From the NCBI GenBank assembly GCA_030581615.1, contig JAKTTT010000004.1:124001-188000 (forward strand): a stretch of DNA of 64,000 nucleotides, in the 5' to 3' direction. The first letter of the stretch is position 1, and every line of letters begins with the position of its first letter. The stretch comes from Alloascoidea africana. Its lineage: Eukaryota > Ascomycota > Alloascoideomycetes > Alloascoideales > Alloascoideaceae. The position numbers and the translations under genes were made by a program. Below the pieces are notes generated by a model. It did not search any database. It was not told the origin of the DNA and saw nothing but the letters and a program-made list of their open reading frames with translations. Positions 51,582 through 63,800 of this stretch are shown here, one piece after another.

Positions 51582-52766
51582 TTACTGAACAAGTTGGTTT
51601 GCAATGTCAGCTGGCATTTCATCGATTTGGGTGGAGTAAAACTTCTCAATATCTCTCATCATGTTAACATCTTCGTTGGTGACAAAGTTGATAGCAACAC
51701 CCTTCCTACCGAAACGACCACCACGACCAATTCTGTGGATGTAGTTCTCCTTGTTGGAAGGCAAGTCAAAGTTGATAACCAAAGAGACTTGTTGGACGTC
51801 AATACCTCTGGCCAACAAATCGGTGGAGATGAGAATTCTGGAGGAACCAGACCTGAAGGCCTTCATGATGACATCACGGTCCTTCTGGGACAGGTCTGCA
51901 TGGATGGCGGAAACGGTAAAGTCCTTCTCAGTGAGCTGCTCAGTGAGCCACTCGACCTTTCTTCTAGTGTTGCAAAAGATGACGGCTTGGGTAACCGAGA
52001 TGGTGTCGTACAAATCACAAAGACAATCAAATTTGAATTGTTCCTGTTCAACGTTGACGTAAAACTGTCGGATACCTTCCAAGGTCAGCTCGTCTTTCTT
52101 GACCAAGATACGAACTGGATCATGCATAAATTTTGTGGTAACTTCCAAGACATCGGAAGGCATGGTAGCAGAAAGCAAAACAACTTGAGTTGTTTCTGGC
52201 AACAGACGGAAAATGTTGTAAATCTGTTCCTTGAATCCGGATGACAACATCTCGTCGGCTTCGTCCAAAATGAACATCTTGATTTGGTCGGTCTGGAGCC
52301 ATCTTCTCTCCATAGTGTCGTAGACACGTCCTGGGGTACCGACAATGATCTGGGGGCCGGCCTTGACAGCTTGACGGTCCTCGGCAACGTTGGTGCCACC
52401 AATACTGGCGTGGACCTGAACGCTTTCAAGATGGGTGCCAATTGACATGACAACCTTCTGAGATTGCAAAGCCAACTCACGGGTTGGAGCCAAAATCAGA
52501 ACCTGAGGCTTTTGAAGCTCGGGATCAACTCTCTGGAGAGCGCTGATGGCAAATGTTGCGGTCTTACCGGTACCGGATTGAGCCTGAGCCAAAACGTCAC
52601 GGCCTTCGGTAATGGGTAGAATAGCACGTTGCTGGATAGCGGAAGGGCTGGTGAAACCGTATCCGTAGATACCACGGAGAATCTTGGCATCCAAGTTCAA
52701 GTCTTCGAACTTGTAGACGACCGTGTCATAATTGGTCTCGATCTTTTGGTCAGCACTATCGTTCAT
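51582..52766 (-). CDS. TIF1: Translation initiation factor eIF4A, DEAD-box helicase
   Basis: The 394-residue product (395 in yeast Tif1) unwinds mRNA 5' leaders within eIF4F. All motifs are present: Q motif ([13 protein letters not shown]), motif I AQSGTGKT, Ia PTRELALQ, Ib [48 protein letters not shown] and [15 protein letters not shown]. The frame is open 53 codons upstream of the ATG at 52766, but that part is non-coding leader; the ATG begins [14 protein letters not shown], like yeast. An orthologue of Fal1 or Dhh1 is excluded by the eIF4A-specific N-terminus and full-length identity. No intron is visible in the coding part. Confidence 0.95.
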   Translation of the reverse strand: MNDSADQKIETNYDTVVYKFEDLNLDAKILRGIYGYGFTSPSAIQQRAILPITEGRDVLAQAQSGTGKTATFAISALQRVDPELQKPQVLILAPTRELALQSQKVVMSIGTHLESVQVHASIGGTNVAEDRQAVKAGPQIIVGTPGRVYDTMERRWLQTDQIKMFILDEADEMLSSGFKEQIYNIFRLLPETTQVVLLSATMPSDVLEVTTKFMHDPVRILVKKDELTLEGIRQFYVNVEQEQFKFDCLCDLYDTISVTQAVIFCNTRRKVEWLTEQLTEKDFTVSAIHADLSQKDRDVIMKAFRSGSSRILISTDLLARGIDVQQVSLVINFDLPSNKENYIHRIGRGGRFGRKGVAINFVTNEDVNMMRDIEKFYSTQIDEMPADIANQLVQ

Positions 52767-53827
52767 GTTGAAATAATCCAAAGGAGTTAAGGAAAAAAAA
52801 TTAAGAAAGGGAAGAAAATGCAACTTGTTTAAAAAAATTTTTCGGACATGAAAATACCCTGTGTGATGAAAAATACGCACCAATGACCAACTGAAAAAAA
52901 AACGGGTACTTGCTCCAGATGACATCGTATCACCCTTTCGAAAAAGAAAATCCGGTGATTGCTACTGTTGGATATATAGAAGATGGACATAGGAGTTGCT
53001 ATATTACTGGTACCGCTGTTGAGAAGACAGGGAGCCAGCCAAATCTCTTAGATCAAGCATCATATGAAGGGATATGGCTGTTCGCTCCTGTGAGAACTAA
53101 ACTTTTTTACCCTGTGATGATGTCTTTTTTTAGTGTTCATTGATAATGCTAATTAAAGTAAATATTTACAAATCAAAAACTAGACTACAGCTTCCTAGAA
53201 TCAACGTTAGATATTGCTATTAACAAAAAAATAGTAGACGATTGCAAGAAGAACTACTAAAAGTTCTAAACAGAGTCATATAACATTGTGTCATCAATTA
53301 GATTCCACTCGTGAAATCTGATCAGGGGATTGACAGATTGAATAAATAAAGGTTCTAATCATTCCATTTCTACAAATACCAGAGAATTCTCACGTACCTA
53401 TTTCAAAACATGATGTTAGTTACTAGACTCATACAAATAGCAGTGGATGTCTGTTTTGTAAGGCAAGTGAAAAAATATGAACACATGTTGTTGATCAGTG
53501 CTTCTTAGAGGTTTGGGTAAAAATCATGGTCTGTGATGACTCAACCCTACATAAAAGGCTTTCATCATAATAATGTTGCAACAAGTAAAAAAAGGCAATA
53601 ATATCAAAAAATCTCACCTTTCATAAAATTGAAATTGCACATTGTTTTTGCAAGTGAAGAAGAAGAATGAACAAAGAAACTGAAAAAAAACTTGAAATAT
53701 TGAGTATTTACCCGGACATGAGGCAGGAAATTTTTTGTCGCTTTTCTCGAAAAACGTAAAAGACTGTCATCTCTCAAGGCTTTCTAAACAAGCAGTCCTT
53801 TTCGATTAAGTCACAGTACTAATTTTC
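52767..53827. promoter_or_regulatory. TIF1/TRM112 divergent region
   Basis: About 1.06 kb between divergent starts. The TIF1-proximal 150 bp is A-rich on the plus strand (T-rich leader on the coding strand). A 77-codon plus frame at 52910-53143 is unsupported. Confidence 0.4.
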
Positions 53828-54353
53828 ATGAAATTCTTAACTACAAATTTTGTGCAGTGCACGGTGAAATCATGTGCATCCTCTGGTAAAGCTTTCCCGC
53901 TCCGATATAAGGCAGATCAACTTATACAACAGGAAGTGGACTATGATAAAGATTTTGTCACGAATATGCTACCGAAACTCGATTGGGAGGCCATATTAAG
54001 TGTTGCAAATGACGTAAGTGAGAGAAAAGACATTGGATTTCAGGTGGAGACTGCTTTTTTTCTGAATGATGATGGTTTCTAACAAACCGATGAAGCTGGG
54101 AAACACCTCTTTACCGCCAAGCAAGCCTGAGCCAAACGACCTTGAAGAAAATGAACAATTAGTAAAGGATTTGCACTCTTTACTGTTAGAGGTAAGATAA
54201 AATTATTTTTTATAAATCAGCTTGACGACTAACTGCGATGAGGAACAGACTCAAATAATCGAAGGTTCAATGACATGCCAAAACTGTGAACACATCTACT
54301 ATATAAAGAACTCGATCCCTAACTTTTTACTCCCTGCCCATCTTGCAAACTAA
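53828..54353 (+). CDS. TRM112: TRM112 methyltransferase activator, three exons
   Basis: Exons are 53828-54013, 54096-54191 and 54249-54353, giving 128 residues (S. cerevisiae Trm112 is 135). Trm112 is the obligate partner of the methyltransferases Trm9, Trm11, Mtq2 and Bud23, which modify tRNA, eRF1 and 18S rRNA. The start MKFLTTNFVQCTVKSC gives the first two zinc ligands, and CQNCEHIYYIKNSIPNFLLP gives the other two and the conserved C-terminus. Intron 1 joins VAND to LGNTSLPPSKP, using GTAAGT, a TTCTAAC branch and an AAG acceptor with no other AG between. Intron 2 starts GTAAGA and ends at ACAG (54248); a GAG six bases earlier is also in frame. The second exon joins at LHSLLLE. Confidence 0.9.
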
Positions 54354-56761
54354 TACAACCTTTACCGTTACTCTAACCAAATGAGTCAGCTCTTCCCTTG
54401 ACAAGTTGACTAGTGGTTGGCCGTCTTGGTATTTCGCATCTCTTCACAAACAAATTGCCAGGACAAGTCTACTTGTTTGAGGGCTTTTAATGTCATCTTA
54501 CTGAATTTACCATTAATAGGTTTGATGTTTATATATTAGAAGTTTCTCCTTTTACTGGCAAAAGATATTTACGCAGGATATGACTGTGCATTCCTCTTTG
54601 GGTTACATGCATAATCATGTTTATGGAGTGTCAGATTTATCAATAGGCCCAATTGCATCTGTATTATTCATGAAAATAAAATATCTATCATCGAACGCTT
54701 GATGTAGCGTCGGCAACTGTGCTTTTGTTAAAGTTTCAGAGAACGATTATATTCCGTAATCAAACGATCTAGATTGTGTAGGTCACAGATATTCCAATTG
54801 GCTACAGGACCAGAACGTTTGATGTCTTGCCTTATGGCCACCGTCCAAGAACCATAGTTAGACAAATACTTTGATGTGGAAGAGTTAAATGGGGTAGTAC
54901 AGCATCTATTTTGTCTGCGTAGCGTGTCGCTCATGCTTAGCTCCACTCTCATCCTCAATTCTCATGTCGTTTTTTCAGCCTTCATTTTTAGTGTTCATAC
55001 TGGGCACACCAAACGCATCATCCATACAATCAACACTTTGCTAGAATAAGAAATCAGTAAAAGAATCACATACAAGAGAAAGATCCCAGCATAGTTTGAA
55101 TAAGAATCATCCTTTGGTCCTGTTTTCTTACTTGTGCTCAGAAAAATTCTTTGTCCTTCATCGCAAGCCTTTTATTTCCTCTGCTCTCAATAATTCCGCT
55201 AAACTTTCTTCTATTGCCAGTCAATCTGCCACCCTTTCTCTCACTATGCCATCTGTTGAAGGAATTCTGAAATCTGCTTGGGCTGACCCTTCCTCATAAG
55301 ATACTCAGAGCGATTCGACCCTGCTCTGACTCGTCGTCAGCTCCAAGAACCGAAATTCAGGGTTGCCTATTGGCACCTTTGAGAACCCCCAAATTGAGGC
55401 CATTCTGTTTCTTCCTGTGATGTTACAACAATTTGTCCCAATCCCCAGTTTAACCCAAGTTACAAGACTCACCGCTAAAGATATCTCGGAGAATTCAAGG
55501 AGCATTGCCGATTTTTACAACCTACCCCAGGTATGACCATCACCCACATCCAGACCAAACTGCACGATACCATCGCCTTCTTGTTTTCCAACTTTAGCAT
55601 TTGGTATCAAATCTGTGGAATAGTTTGTTCGGATATCTACTAAAAAGCTGTGGAAAGGCTCAAACCTACTACTGGCGGATTCCCTGGACTCCTTCAAGCC
55701 CTAGAATATCTAGTTGCAAACTATCCCAGCACCGGCACATAAAGCATTTTGATTGAAAATGTACTCCAATTCATCGGATAATATAGAGAAGTTATGCTGC
55801 AAGTGCCCATAGATCAAGAGAAAATTGCTCAATTCCTTACCAAGCACTTTGAAGCCATCTTCGGATTGACTAAGGCAATGTTCAAAACCCTCCTTAAAAG
55901 CCAGGAATGAAATATCAATTTTGAGCGCATATTTGATCTCTTCTTAATTTTTCTTTTAATCATCTATCATTTTATAGTCCTACTAATCTAACATGTTCGT
56001 CCGTGATCGGACATGACTGGGTGGGATTTCATTTGTGGTTGCAAGAGCCAGTTTTGATATATGTTCTAAAACCTTGAGATCTGGCACCGCCAGCTTATAG
56101 GAAAACACATTCCACTCATTCTCTTCGTAGCTTGGCTTTGACTTCTTCGACAACATCGGGGGAGAATATAAAAGCCGAAGCGTATAGATTATGATTTCCG
56201 CTCTAAGACAAACAGCCGCCAGTAACTAGAATAAAGTACTAGCTAGCCACTGAATTCGAACCGATAAATCACACTCTTTTTGTCCCCTGTCAAATATAGC
56301 TTTACGCAAATTAGTAATCTTCTGCTTGGATCGTTGTTTCTCCTCTTTGCACAGAAGCACATTATTTTAGTTATTAATGGGATCTCCCGATATTAAGCAT
56401 GGCTCTACGCATAAATTTGATGCACTTCGTATCGAGTAGAAACTTGACTATTTTATGCAATTGGAAACAGCCGTTCCCTCATCAAACAGAAGACATGTTG
56501 AACTGTGTTTAGAAGTTGTGTAGGAGCTAAATGTTTTCTAGTTTTGGAAAATAATTCAAGCGCATAGGCTTCGCCAGTGTGAATTAATTCACTTGTTAAT
56601 GCAGGCCCTAATCTATGACATACTTCACATTTGGCAAACAAACATTTTTATTTTCTTTGATCTATAGTTTTAGTAACTCAGTAACCATAAACCCAACCCC
56701 AAATGGTAAAAAAAAAACATTCGAACAACATCTTTTAGAAAGAACCGATTAGGATCGGCCT
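54354..56761. pseudogene. 2.4-kb region of decayed coding fragments
   Basis: No intact gene is present. Protein-like pieces appear on the minus strand at about 54728-54958 and on the plus strand from about 55096 to 55930. A further small minus-strand piece lies at 56453-56641. The first has a short stretch (KYLSNYGSWTVAIRQDIK) that recalls the N-terminal part of copia-type Gag proteins, so an old LTR-element copy is possible, but no LTR pair, protease or polymerase was recognised. The fragments are broken many times and look old. Confidence 0.35.
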
Positions 56762-57121
56762 TTATGCAGTTCCATTTGGTCTCAAACCGCAGAAGAAAGC
56801 CAAGCCATATCCAGTAGCATTGAAGGTGATGGTGGTTCCCTTGGGGAAATAGAAAACATCACCTGGCTTAACCTCCACACTGTATCCAGTCTCATCTGTG
56901 AGAGTGTATGTTCCCTCAACCTCCAAGATGATCTTCATCTCGTCATAAGTGTATGTGTAAACCAATGGTTCACCTGCCTCTTGCCGGTAAAAGCCACAGC
57001 TTATTTGCTTATCTGGCTCAGCATCTGAAGTAAAGGTGTCTCCCAAAAATGAGTTAGTAGAGGCGATGAGAGGAGGCTTGACATCGTGTCCCTCAGCAGA
57101 TGGCTTGTATTGCATAGGCAT
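56762..57121 (-). CDS. Small cupin-domain protein
   Basis: The 119-residue product folds as a single cupin barrel. The core is YDEMKIILEVEGTYTLTDET, GYSVEVKPGDVFYFPKGTTI and TFNATGYGLAFFCGLRPNG, with the conserved PGDVFYFPKG turn. It resembles the EutQ-like/DUF861 group of small cupins found in many yeasts and bacteria. The usual metal-ligand pattern (HxH...E...H) is reduced here: there is E in the first motif (YDEMK, VEG), but the second-motif His is absent, so metal binding is uncertain. There is no signal peptide; cytosolic location is likely. The ATG at 57121 is the first in frame and a TATA box lies about 105 bp upstream. Substrate unknown. Confidence 0.75.
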   Translation of the reverse strand: MPMQYKPSAEGHDVKPPLIASTNSFLGDTFTSDAEPDKQISCGFYRQEAGEPLVYTYTYDEMKIILEVEGTYTLTDETGYSVEVKPGDVFYFPKGTTITFNATGYGLAFFCGLRPNGTA

Positions 57122-58227
57122 TGTTGATATTGAAAGTTGTGCTAATGAGATGAAGATGGATGGACAGAGTCAAATTTGATTGATTGATTGTGATTATACT
57201 AGAGAAAGTGGAATCGTCTTGCACTTTATATAGTTTCAGCCTGGTTTGATTTTGGCAGATAAGATGGACCTCAATCCCGAACTTGTGTCTATCCCCGAAT
57301 CTAGTCCACATTGGGAGAATTGGTCCCTGTCAGGATAGTATTTCCGTTTTAGGACAAAAACCGTTGGCTGCATGATCGCGCATATCACTTGAACTGCACT
57401 AAACAACTGCCCAAAGCCCACAGCATGATTCTAGAAATTGAGCATCAAGTTGATGTTCGATGTTTACATCTGAAGTGACTAAAACCTCTCTGGCTCAATT
57501 GGGGGAATGCTTAAACCTCTAGGAGGAGAGTACTGCTGGGATGGTGTGAAAGTTCAATAGGGTGTGATCCAGGCCAGACAGCATCCCAGATTATTTCATC
57601 TTGATACTTTGAGATTAAAAGTATTCCAACAATACTCTTTGGATATCTTCAATCTATCAATAAAAGACGAGTTATATTATTAAGAGAATTGAATCAACAA
57701 TAGTAGTGGTGTTGGTAGGCCACAAGCATTGGCAGGCTTTCTAGGAGTTCAGTGAGAACGGCAACTAAAAAGCAAAACCAATCTATTGATTGGTACCCCT
57801 TGTTGATTAGTAAAATGAGGATGGGCGCTGATGTTAGCACTCTATGTTTAACAATGTAAACTTCAAAAGAAAAGCCCTTCTACAAGTTAAACAGTGAATG
57901 CCTTTATCTAAACATCAACTTCTTCATCCGAGATCGATATGGCCATGCTAATACTTGTCAAGTCAGAATACACATTTCAATGTCTTCAAGACAGAGAAGG
58001 CTGAATCTCACTTTTTGTTAAAATGTCTATACCTAAATGCTCCAGATTATTCGTGGCCAACTCTTTAGTTTTATCTAGTAAAATATAGTATCAACTTACC
58101 CTTCTATAAGGGCAATTCCAATTGTTTTTGTTTCCATATCCATCTTGCACACACCACTTGTGTCTGATAAAATGCCAATTGCCAATCATCAGAGCTTCTT
58201 TTTCTTGATCTAAATCCATAACAGTTC
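57122..58227. other. Spacer upstream of the cupin gene
   Basis: 1.1 kb holding the cupin promoter and the 3' flank of the WD40 gene. No other gene seen. Confidence 0.4.
57224..57232 (-). promoter_or_regulatory. TATA box of the cupin gene
   Basis: On the minus strand the sequence reads TATATAAAG, about 105 bp before the ATG. A strong TATA suggests regulated, stress- or nutrient-responsive expression. Confidence 0.45.
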
Positions 58228-60088
58228 CTACAAGTAAGAACAACTCCCAAAACAATGCCTACCCCATATATCTACTTTCCATCTCGTAATTCCTTTGTCT
58301 GTTCCAACGATTAAAGATCCTCCGTCATATTTGGACCATGAGAGACCACTAATATCGACCGCTGAATATTCATAAGAGTCGCTGTAGACAGAAGATACCA
58401 AATCTCCATTTGCATCACTGATTGTACTAGTTAGAGGACTAGGACTTCGAGCACTGGAGTCTGAAGAAGTCGCTGATTGATCTGAGAGCCGTTGGTAGGG
58501 GGCAGAAAAGAAAGCTAGATTCCCGTTTGATCGACGTCCGATGCTAACTGATGAAAGTGATCGAGATTGAGAATAGTTACTGATACCAGCTTCACTGTTT
58601 GAACGCGATAATTCGTAAAAGTTGTCGATTGAACTGGTGCTTGAATCCACCCTTCGAAGTCTTGCCATTGCACTTGGTGATTGCTCTCTTGCAACTACGT
58701 GGTTGAGAGAGGATCGTCTGCTGGTAGCTATAGAAGTAGATGAAAGTGGCCTACTTAAACTTGCCTTGAAGTTGTTCATAATGTCTTTGTAGTTCTGGAT
58801 AATTGGTCGAGAAAAAATTAGTTTATCGCTTTCTCTCTCCTCCGACCCCTCTGCTTCATTACTTGCATCTCTTTGATCATGATAAGTGGGAGTGGTAGCC
58901 GGATCGCCATATTTAATGGGTAAGAGAATAACCTGGTGGTTATCAAAATTTCTAGTGTCGACAACATGAACTCTCCCCGAATGCTCAGAATATGTCAATA
59001 GGTCTTCTGTACCGCTGATGAATTTTGCGCATCTTAAAGATCCGTTCTGTTTCCCCATCCTGGTCGATTTTAACTCTGTGACTGGGCCTTTTGATAGATT
59101 TCTCGTGTCATACAACAAAATCTTTCCATCCTGAAAAGCTGTGGCAAACATCATTCCTGAGGTATGAAAACTGGTGGAAAATCCCGAAGAACAACCACTT
59201 GAAACAATCACGTCTGCTTTTCTTTTCGATCCAAAGTCATCATACAGTATGTGTATGTCCTTTGAATCGCCACAGCAGACCAATGTTTTATGGTCAGGCG
59301 AAAACTCTGCGTTGTTTAGTGCAAAGTCAAATTCGATTTTATGTGAAAGCGTGATTTGATGAGAATTTGATATATCTAGAAAGTACATTCTTTTATCATT
59401 ATTGCAAACTACAGAGCGTAGGTGAGTCGTGCTATTAAAAGGTCTGTATATGCCGATACAGTTATTCATATTCTCTCCTAGTCTGATGGTATTCACGTTT
59501 TGCGTCTCATAATTATAGATAGCAAACAAACCTTTGTCACTGTCACTATGTTGACAGTTTGGTGAAGTAGTAGCTGGCGGACGAATATTTGATGAAAATT
59601 CATTGCAGGAGTTATCTATGAGCCCACCAGCGGCTAAAAAGCCCTTTTCTTCTTTTATACACTTTGGAGCAAACTGAAAGTCACACACTAGCCCTACTTT
59701 GCCTGTTTTTAAATTCACACTGTGAAGTATATTATTTTCTGTGGGATATACCACTTCGTTCTCATTCTCAAGATGCGAAGGCGAGAGAATCAAGTCTCGC
59801 AATTGCCAATGTCTTATGGATACTTTGCCAGGATAGAACGCAGAGTTCCCTATCAAGAAAGGACTTTTGGATTGGGGCCGATTTCGGTTCTTTGAGCCAC
59901 GCACAGAATCAGATATGTTGAATATATGTCTTGATCTTTCTGAGTTAGTAGAAGTGTAGGCATAAAGAAATAGGAAAAAAATGTGATCTAATGGTGAAGA
60001 ACGAAGAAAACTAGGTCATCGAGCCGAGTTTCCAAGTGCTAATGCACACCTCCATACAGTTCCGTACATACCGCAAAGTTTCGGTCAT
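58228..60088 (-). CDS. WD40/DUF2415-type protein with a 17-nt first exon
   Basis: The long frame ends at 58228 and has no ATG near its start, so it needs an upstream exon. ATGACCGAAACTTTGCG at 60088-60072 followed by GTATGT fits; the intron has a TACTAAC branch and an AAAG acceptor at 59936 (a CAAG six bases on is also in frame). The product is then about 574 residues beginning MTETLRSRHIFNISD. The opening SAFYPGKVSIRHWQLRDLI matches the DUF2415 family of fungal WD40 proteins (for example S. pombe C2A9.03). WD-like strands follow (NNAEFSPDHKTLVCCGDSKD, GKILLYDTRNL, GRVHVVDTRNF). A Ser-rich insert spans about 370-500, with a final blade near SGLSWSKYDGGSLIVGTDKG. Function is unknown. Confidence 0.7.
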
Positions 60089-60805
60089 TATGATCCAGCC
60101 TTTCAAAAACAATTCCAATCCATTAGGTTATAACAAAGTGAACACATAGGTTGCAAAAGAGAAGATAAACAAAAGCCCAGGAGAATATAAAGCGAACAAA
60201 AAGGCGGGGGTGCTTAGAATCGTACCAGAGATATTTCAAATATCTCCTTTTCGAGATCCTTGCATTCTTGTCACAGAAGTCGATTTCCCGCTATGCTTCA
60301 GACTTGGTCTTAGGAACCAGGAGAAGGCGAAAAGGATGACATTTTCCTTCGTTTTTAATGACCTTTCAGTAGCTCTCCTAGATAATACATATTCAAATCA
60401 AAAACCCAAAATTAGAGTGTATCAAAAGTCCACATTAGGAGATAATCGTATCCTATCCCTATGTGAATATTAAGCAGTATTATTTTTGGTTGTCAATCGA
60501 AGCACTCTTTATAAATATAAGGGGTCAAATCTCTGTGGATTTGCACTTCGGTGTCTCTGAATTGAACCAGAAAGTTTGAGTGTTGCCAAGGTTGGATTTA
60601 TTAAGAAACTGAAGCTAAAGGAAACAAAATTGTGTTGAATTTATACCCGATAAATAGAAACTATCATTCAATCATACAAAAGACCATTTGCGGTCTACTT
60701 TTATCAACAGTAATCGAAAAAGAAAAAGAAAAACACTGAAAACTATTGAAATTTATCGTTAAAGAAAAATGACAAAAAAAGAACACCCAAACTAATAGAA
60801 AAAAG
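60089..60805. other. Spacer upstream of the WD40 gene
   Basis: About 720 bp holding the WD40-gene promoter and the 3' flank of the last gene. Plus-strand frames here are short and unsupported. Confidence 0.4.
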
Positions 60806-63800
60806 TCAAATGCCAATTTGTAATGACGGTGCAACATCGCCACCAGCAGTGCGGCTACTTTCATTGCCAACATATTCCTCAAGAGACTCGCCATCAAACA
60901 TTTGTAAACATCTCCTAATTTTCCATTTATAGCTTTGTTTTCTTCCAAAAGGATAGCTTATCTCTGGTAGATACTTTCCCAAGTTTTGTGCAATAGATCT
61001 AATACAAGCAGATTGTCTGGGAAAGTTTGGGTATGTAGCATCATCCCATCGCAGCTCAATGCTTTTATACTGGTTCTCATCAGCATACCAGAACCAAGAC
61101 ACATTTGCAAGCAGTGGAGTAGAATAGCTCATCTCAAAAAGCCGCTCTCGAAGTTGAAGTAATCGCATGTCTCGCTCGGTAAAGTATATTTTTTTACGAT
61201 CCTCCTCAGTAAAATCTGTCAACTCTTCATTATCGATAATATCCGCTTCCAAGAGCAGCATGAAGCAATAGGCTCTGGCCGCGTAAACTGAAATGAAGCC
61301 CTTGACTGGCTTATTTAACTTTTCGCATTGATTTCGAAAATCGTAAACAGTTTTCTCCCATAAATATAACACTTGGGTTCTATCAGTTGCTCTTCCATTA
61401 GAAGTGCCTGCGCTCTGTCTGGCTTCATTGAATGCAGTGCCATTCATTGTTAGTTCGTCCCCACCAGGAAGTCCCAAAGCTCCTGCGATATTGTTGTTGA
61501 AAAAATTCTGTAGGACAAAATCTATAAAGACAACGTCATATTCCTGTGAAAATACAAAGGAGTAACTCAACTCGCTGGGAAGCTTATCAGTAACCGTCTT
61601 TCTCTTCAAATATCTCTTTCCAGGAACCCAAGAATCTCTAGGTCTTCGGTTGCTGTTACTACTGGTAATACCGTAATCCTCGATCTTGTAATCTGTTGGA
61701 GGCAAATATCTTTCCAGATTTTTGGCAATTAACCTAATGAATCCGCTGACTTCACTTATACTGAACGATCCAGGATGTTTGCTTTGCAAGATTCCAACGT
61801 TTTCAAACTCATCCTCGCCATTCAGCTTTAGCCAAGTATGCCTGTATTTAGCTATACCATGCTCTTGTAGACATGACCAAATCCTCCAAAGATCATTTGT
61901 CTTCGAGTCACTTTGGAATTGCAATTTATCAGCCAAGACCTTTGTCGGGTTCCGTTCACTGATCTCTAAGTCAAAGGTATAAAGAAGCTGAAAGAAATAA
62001 GCACGCGCAGAAATTGGTAGAATATCCCCCATAATAGGCATTGCAGAGTCAGCACAGGCTATCTTAAAGTCGTGCACTACGCGCTCCCAGCCTTTCATAT
62101 GGTCAACCAGATTTTGCTCTTCCAGAACATGATCCGAAAAAAATGACATAAAAACAAGTCTTATAAACACAAAATTAAAGCATTCGCTGAATACAAAAAG
62201 CCGACGTTTCGACTGTGATTCTTGATGCTGGTTCTGAACCAAATTACGCGAGAAGTACATCTCGTGTCCACCAGTGAGCTGCATCTGCCTCCCTTCAAAT
62301 GCTTGGGGCTCCAAAATAGGAGTAGATGAAGCTCGACCCTGGTAAAAAGGTTGTGGAAGATTGTGAGGAGACTGGTTTAGTGATGGTGGTTGTAAGCCAA
62401 TCTTATGCTGAATTAAATGTGAAGAAGACGTGCTCCCCTCAAGCTGAAAGCTGGATCTAATTGCCCCGTTTACGCTATTCATATTTGTAGAAGATCCGCC
62501 GTTCAGATCTGTCTGATTTCTCGGTAATTTCCTCGGACGTCCTCGTTTCTTACCATTTTTGGTTAGAGGAGAAGTTTTACGGTGATTCGCGGTGGCGGCA
62601 GCTGAAGACGACAGTATCGGATTTGAGACAGCATTGCTACTTCTTGGTATATTCGAGTTACTCACGGCAATATTAGAAGCAGCAGGGGCTTGCTGAGGTG
62701 GGCCAGAAGAGCCCACAGGGTTTGCCAAAGCACTGATGGAAATGATAGGGGAAGCAGAGGATGAAGATGAAGACCGAGCTGCTTCCGAATCAATAGCCGT
62801 AGCGATCAGTTGGGGACCCGCAATGGAGTTATGCCTTGGATATGAAAATGAAGCATTAGTACTATTGGTCTTAGCTCCAAGACTATCACTCGAACCATCC
62901 TGTCCATGACCGTTACCAGCACCAGTCCTCTGTCTCTTTGTTTCTCTGTCTTCTGTATCTACGGAATGACTCCTTGCTACCGTTTGCAGGGCTTCTGTTG
63001 GTGAACTTGGCTGGATACTGTCCCTAATACTAGTACCAGAGGTTGATGGAGATTTTGGGGTATTATCAGACAATTGCTGTGGCACACTCTCCAAAACAAT
63101 GGGAGCTGTGCTACTGCTACTATTTCTGCTTGAACCGCTCATAAAAGAAGGGCTCACGTTCGAAGAAGAAGAAGATTGGCCCACAATAGCAGGAACAGGA
63201 CCAGTGGCGTCAGCAGAAATAGTAGTTACAGGAGTAGGTGTAGGCGTGGTTGAATCGGTGGCAGTAATAGTGTTTACTCCGTTTTGGCTTGTGGCCATTG
63301 TCAAAACCGTGAAATGGGGAGGTGCTTGTGCCAATACTGGGGACGAAGATAAAGAGGGTGCCATATCATCGTTGGCAATTTCTTGTGGTTGATGATTCTG
63401 TATTGGTCCCAGCTCCCCTGAGTTGGCTGTCAACGATGCCTCACTAGCATTTTCGGAGGGTGTTCTAGTTGTTTCAGCAACTGGAGCCGTCTTCCTCTCA
63501 TAAACTTCCTCAAAAGTCTTGCCATTCTTATCGGCAATTATCCTCCGCACTTTCCAATCTTTGGACTCTGGAATTGAGAGTGTGTAATTAACGGGGGGTA
63601 AATATTTCTCTAGTTTCTTTGCCATTGCCCTGATATAAGCATTCTGTATCGAAAAGCTCTTAGCCGTTCCAGATTGTCGATCACCGCCTGTAGGATCCCA
63701 TTTGATTGTAATTGTTCTGTATTTCTTTTCATCTGGAAACCGGAACCAAAACTTTTGGTTGCTGGCAAGATCATTCTCCAAAACCTTTGCCCATAGCTTG

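Noticed and set aside
52910-53143. 77-codon plus-strand frame beside the TIF1 leader
   Set aside because: Opposite the TIF1 leader, no family, no conserved motif.
56200-56290. Possible tRNA B-box (TTCGAACC)
   Set aside because: No matching A-box or acceptor stem could be formed around it.
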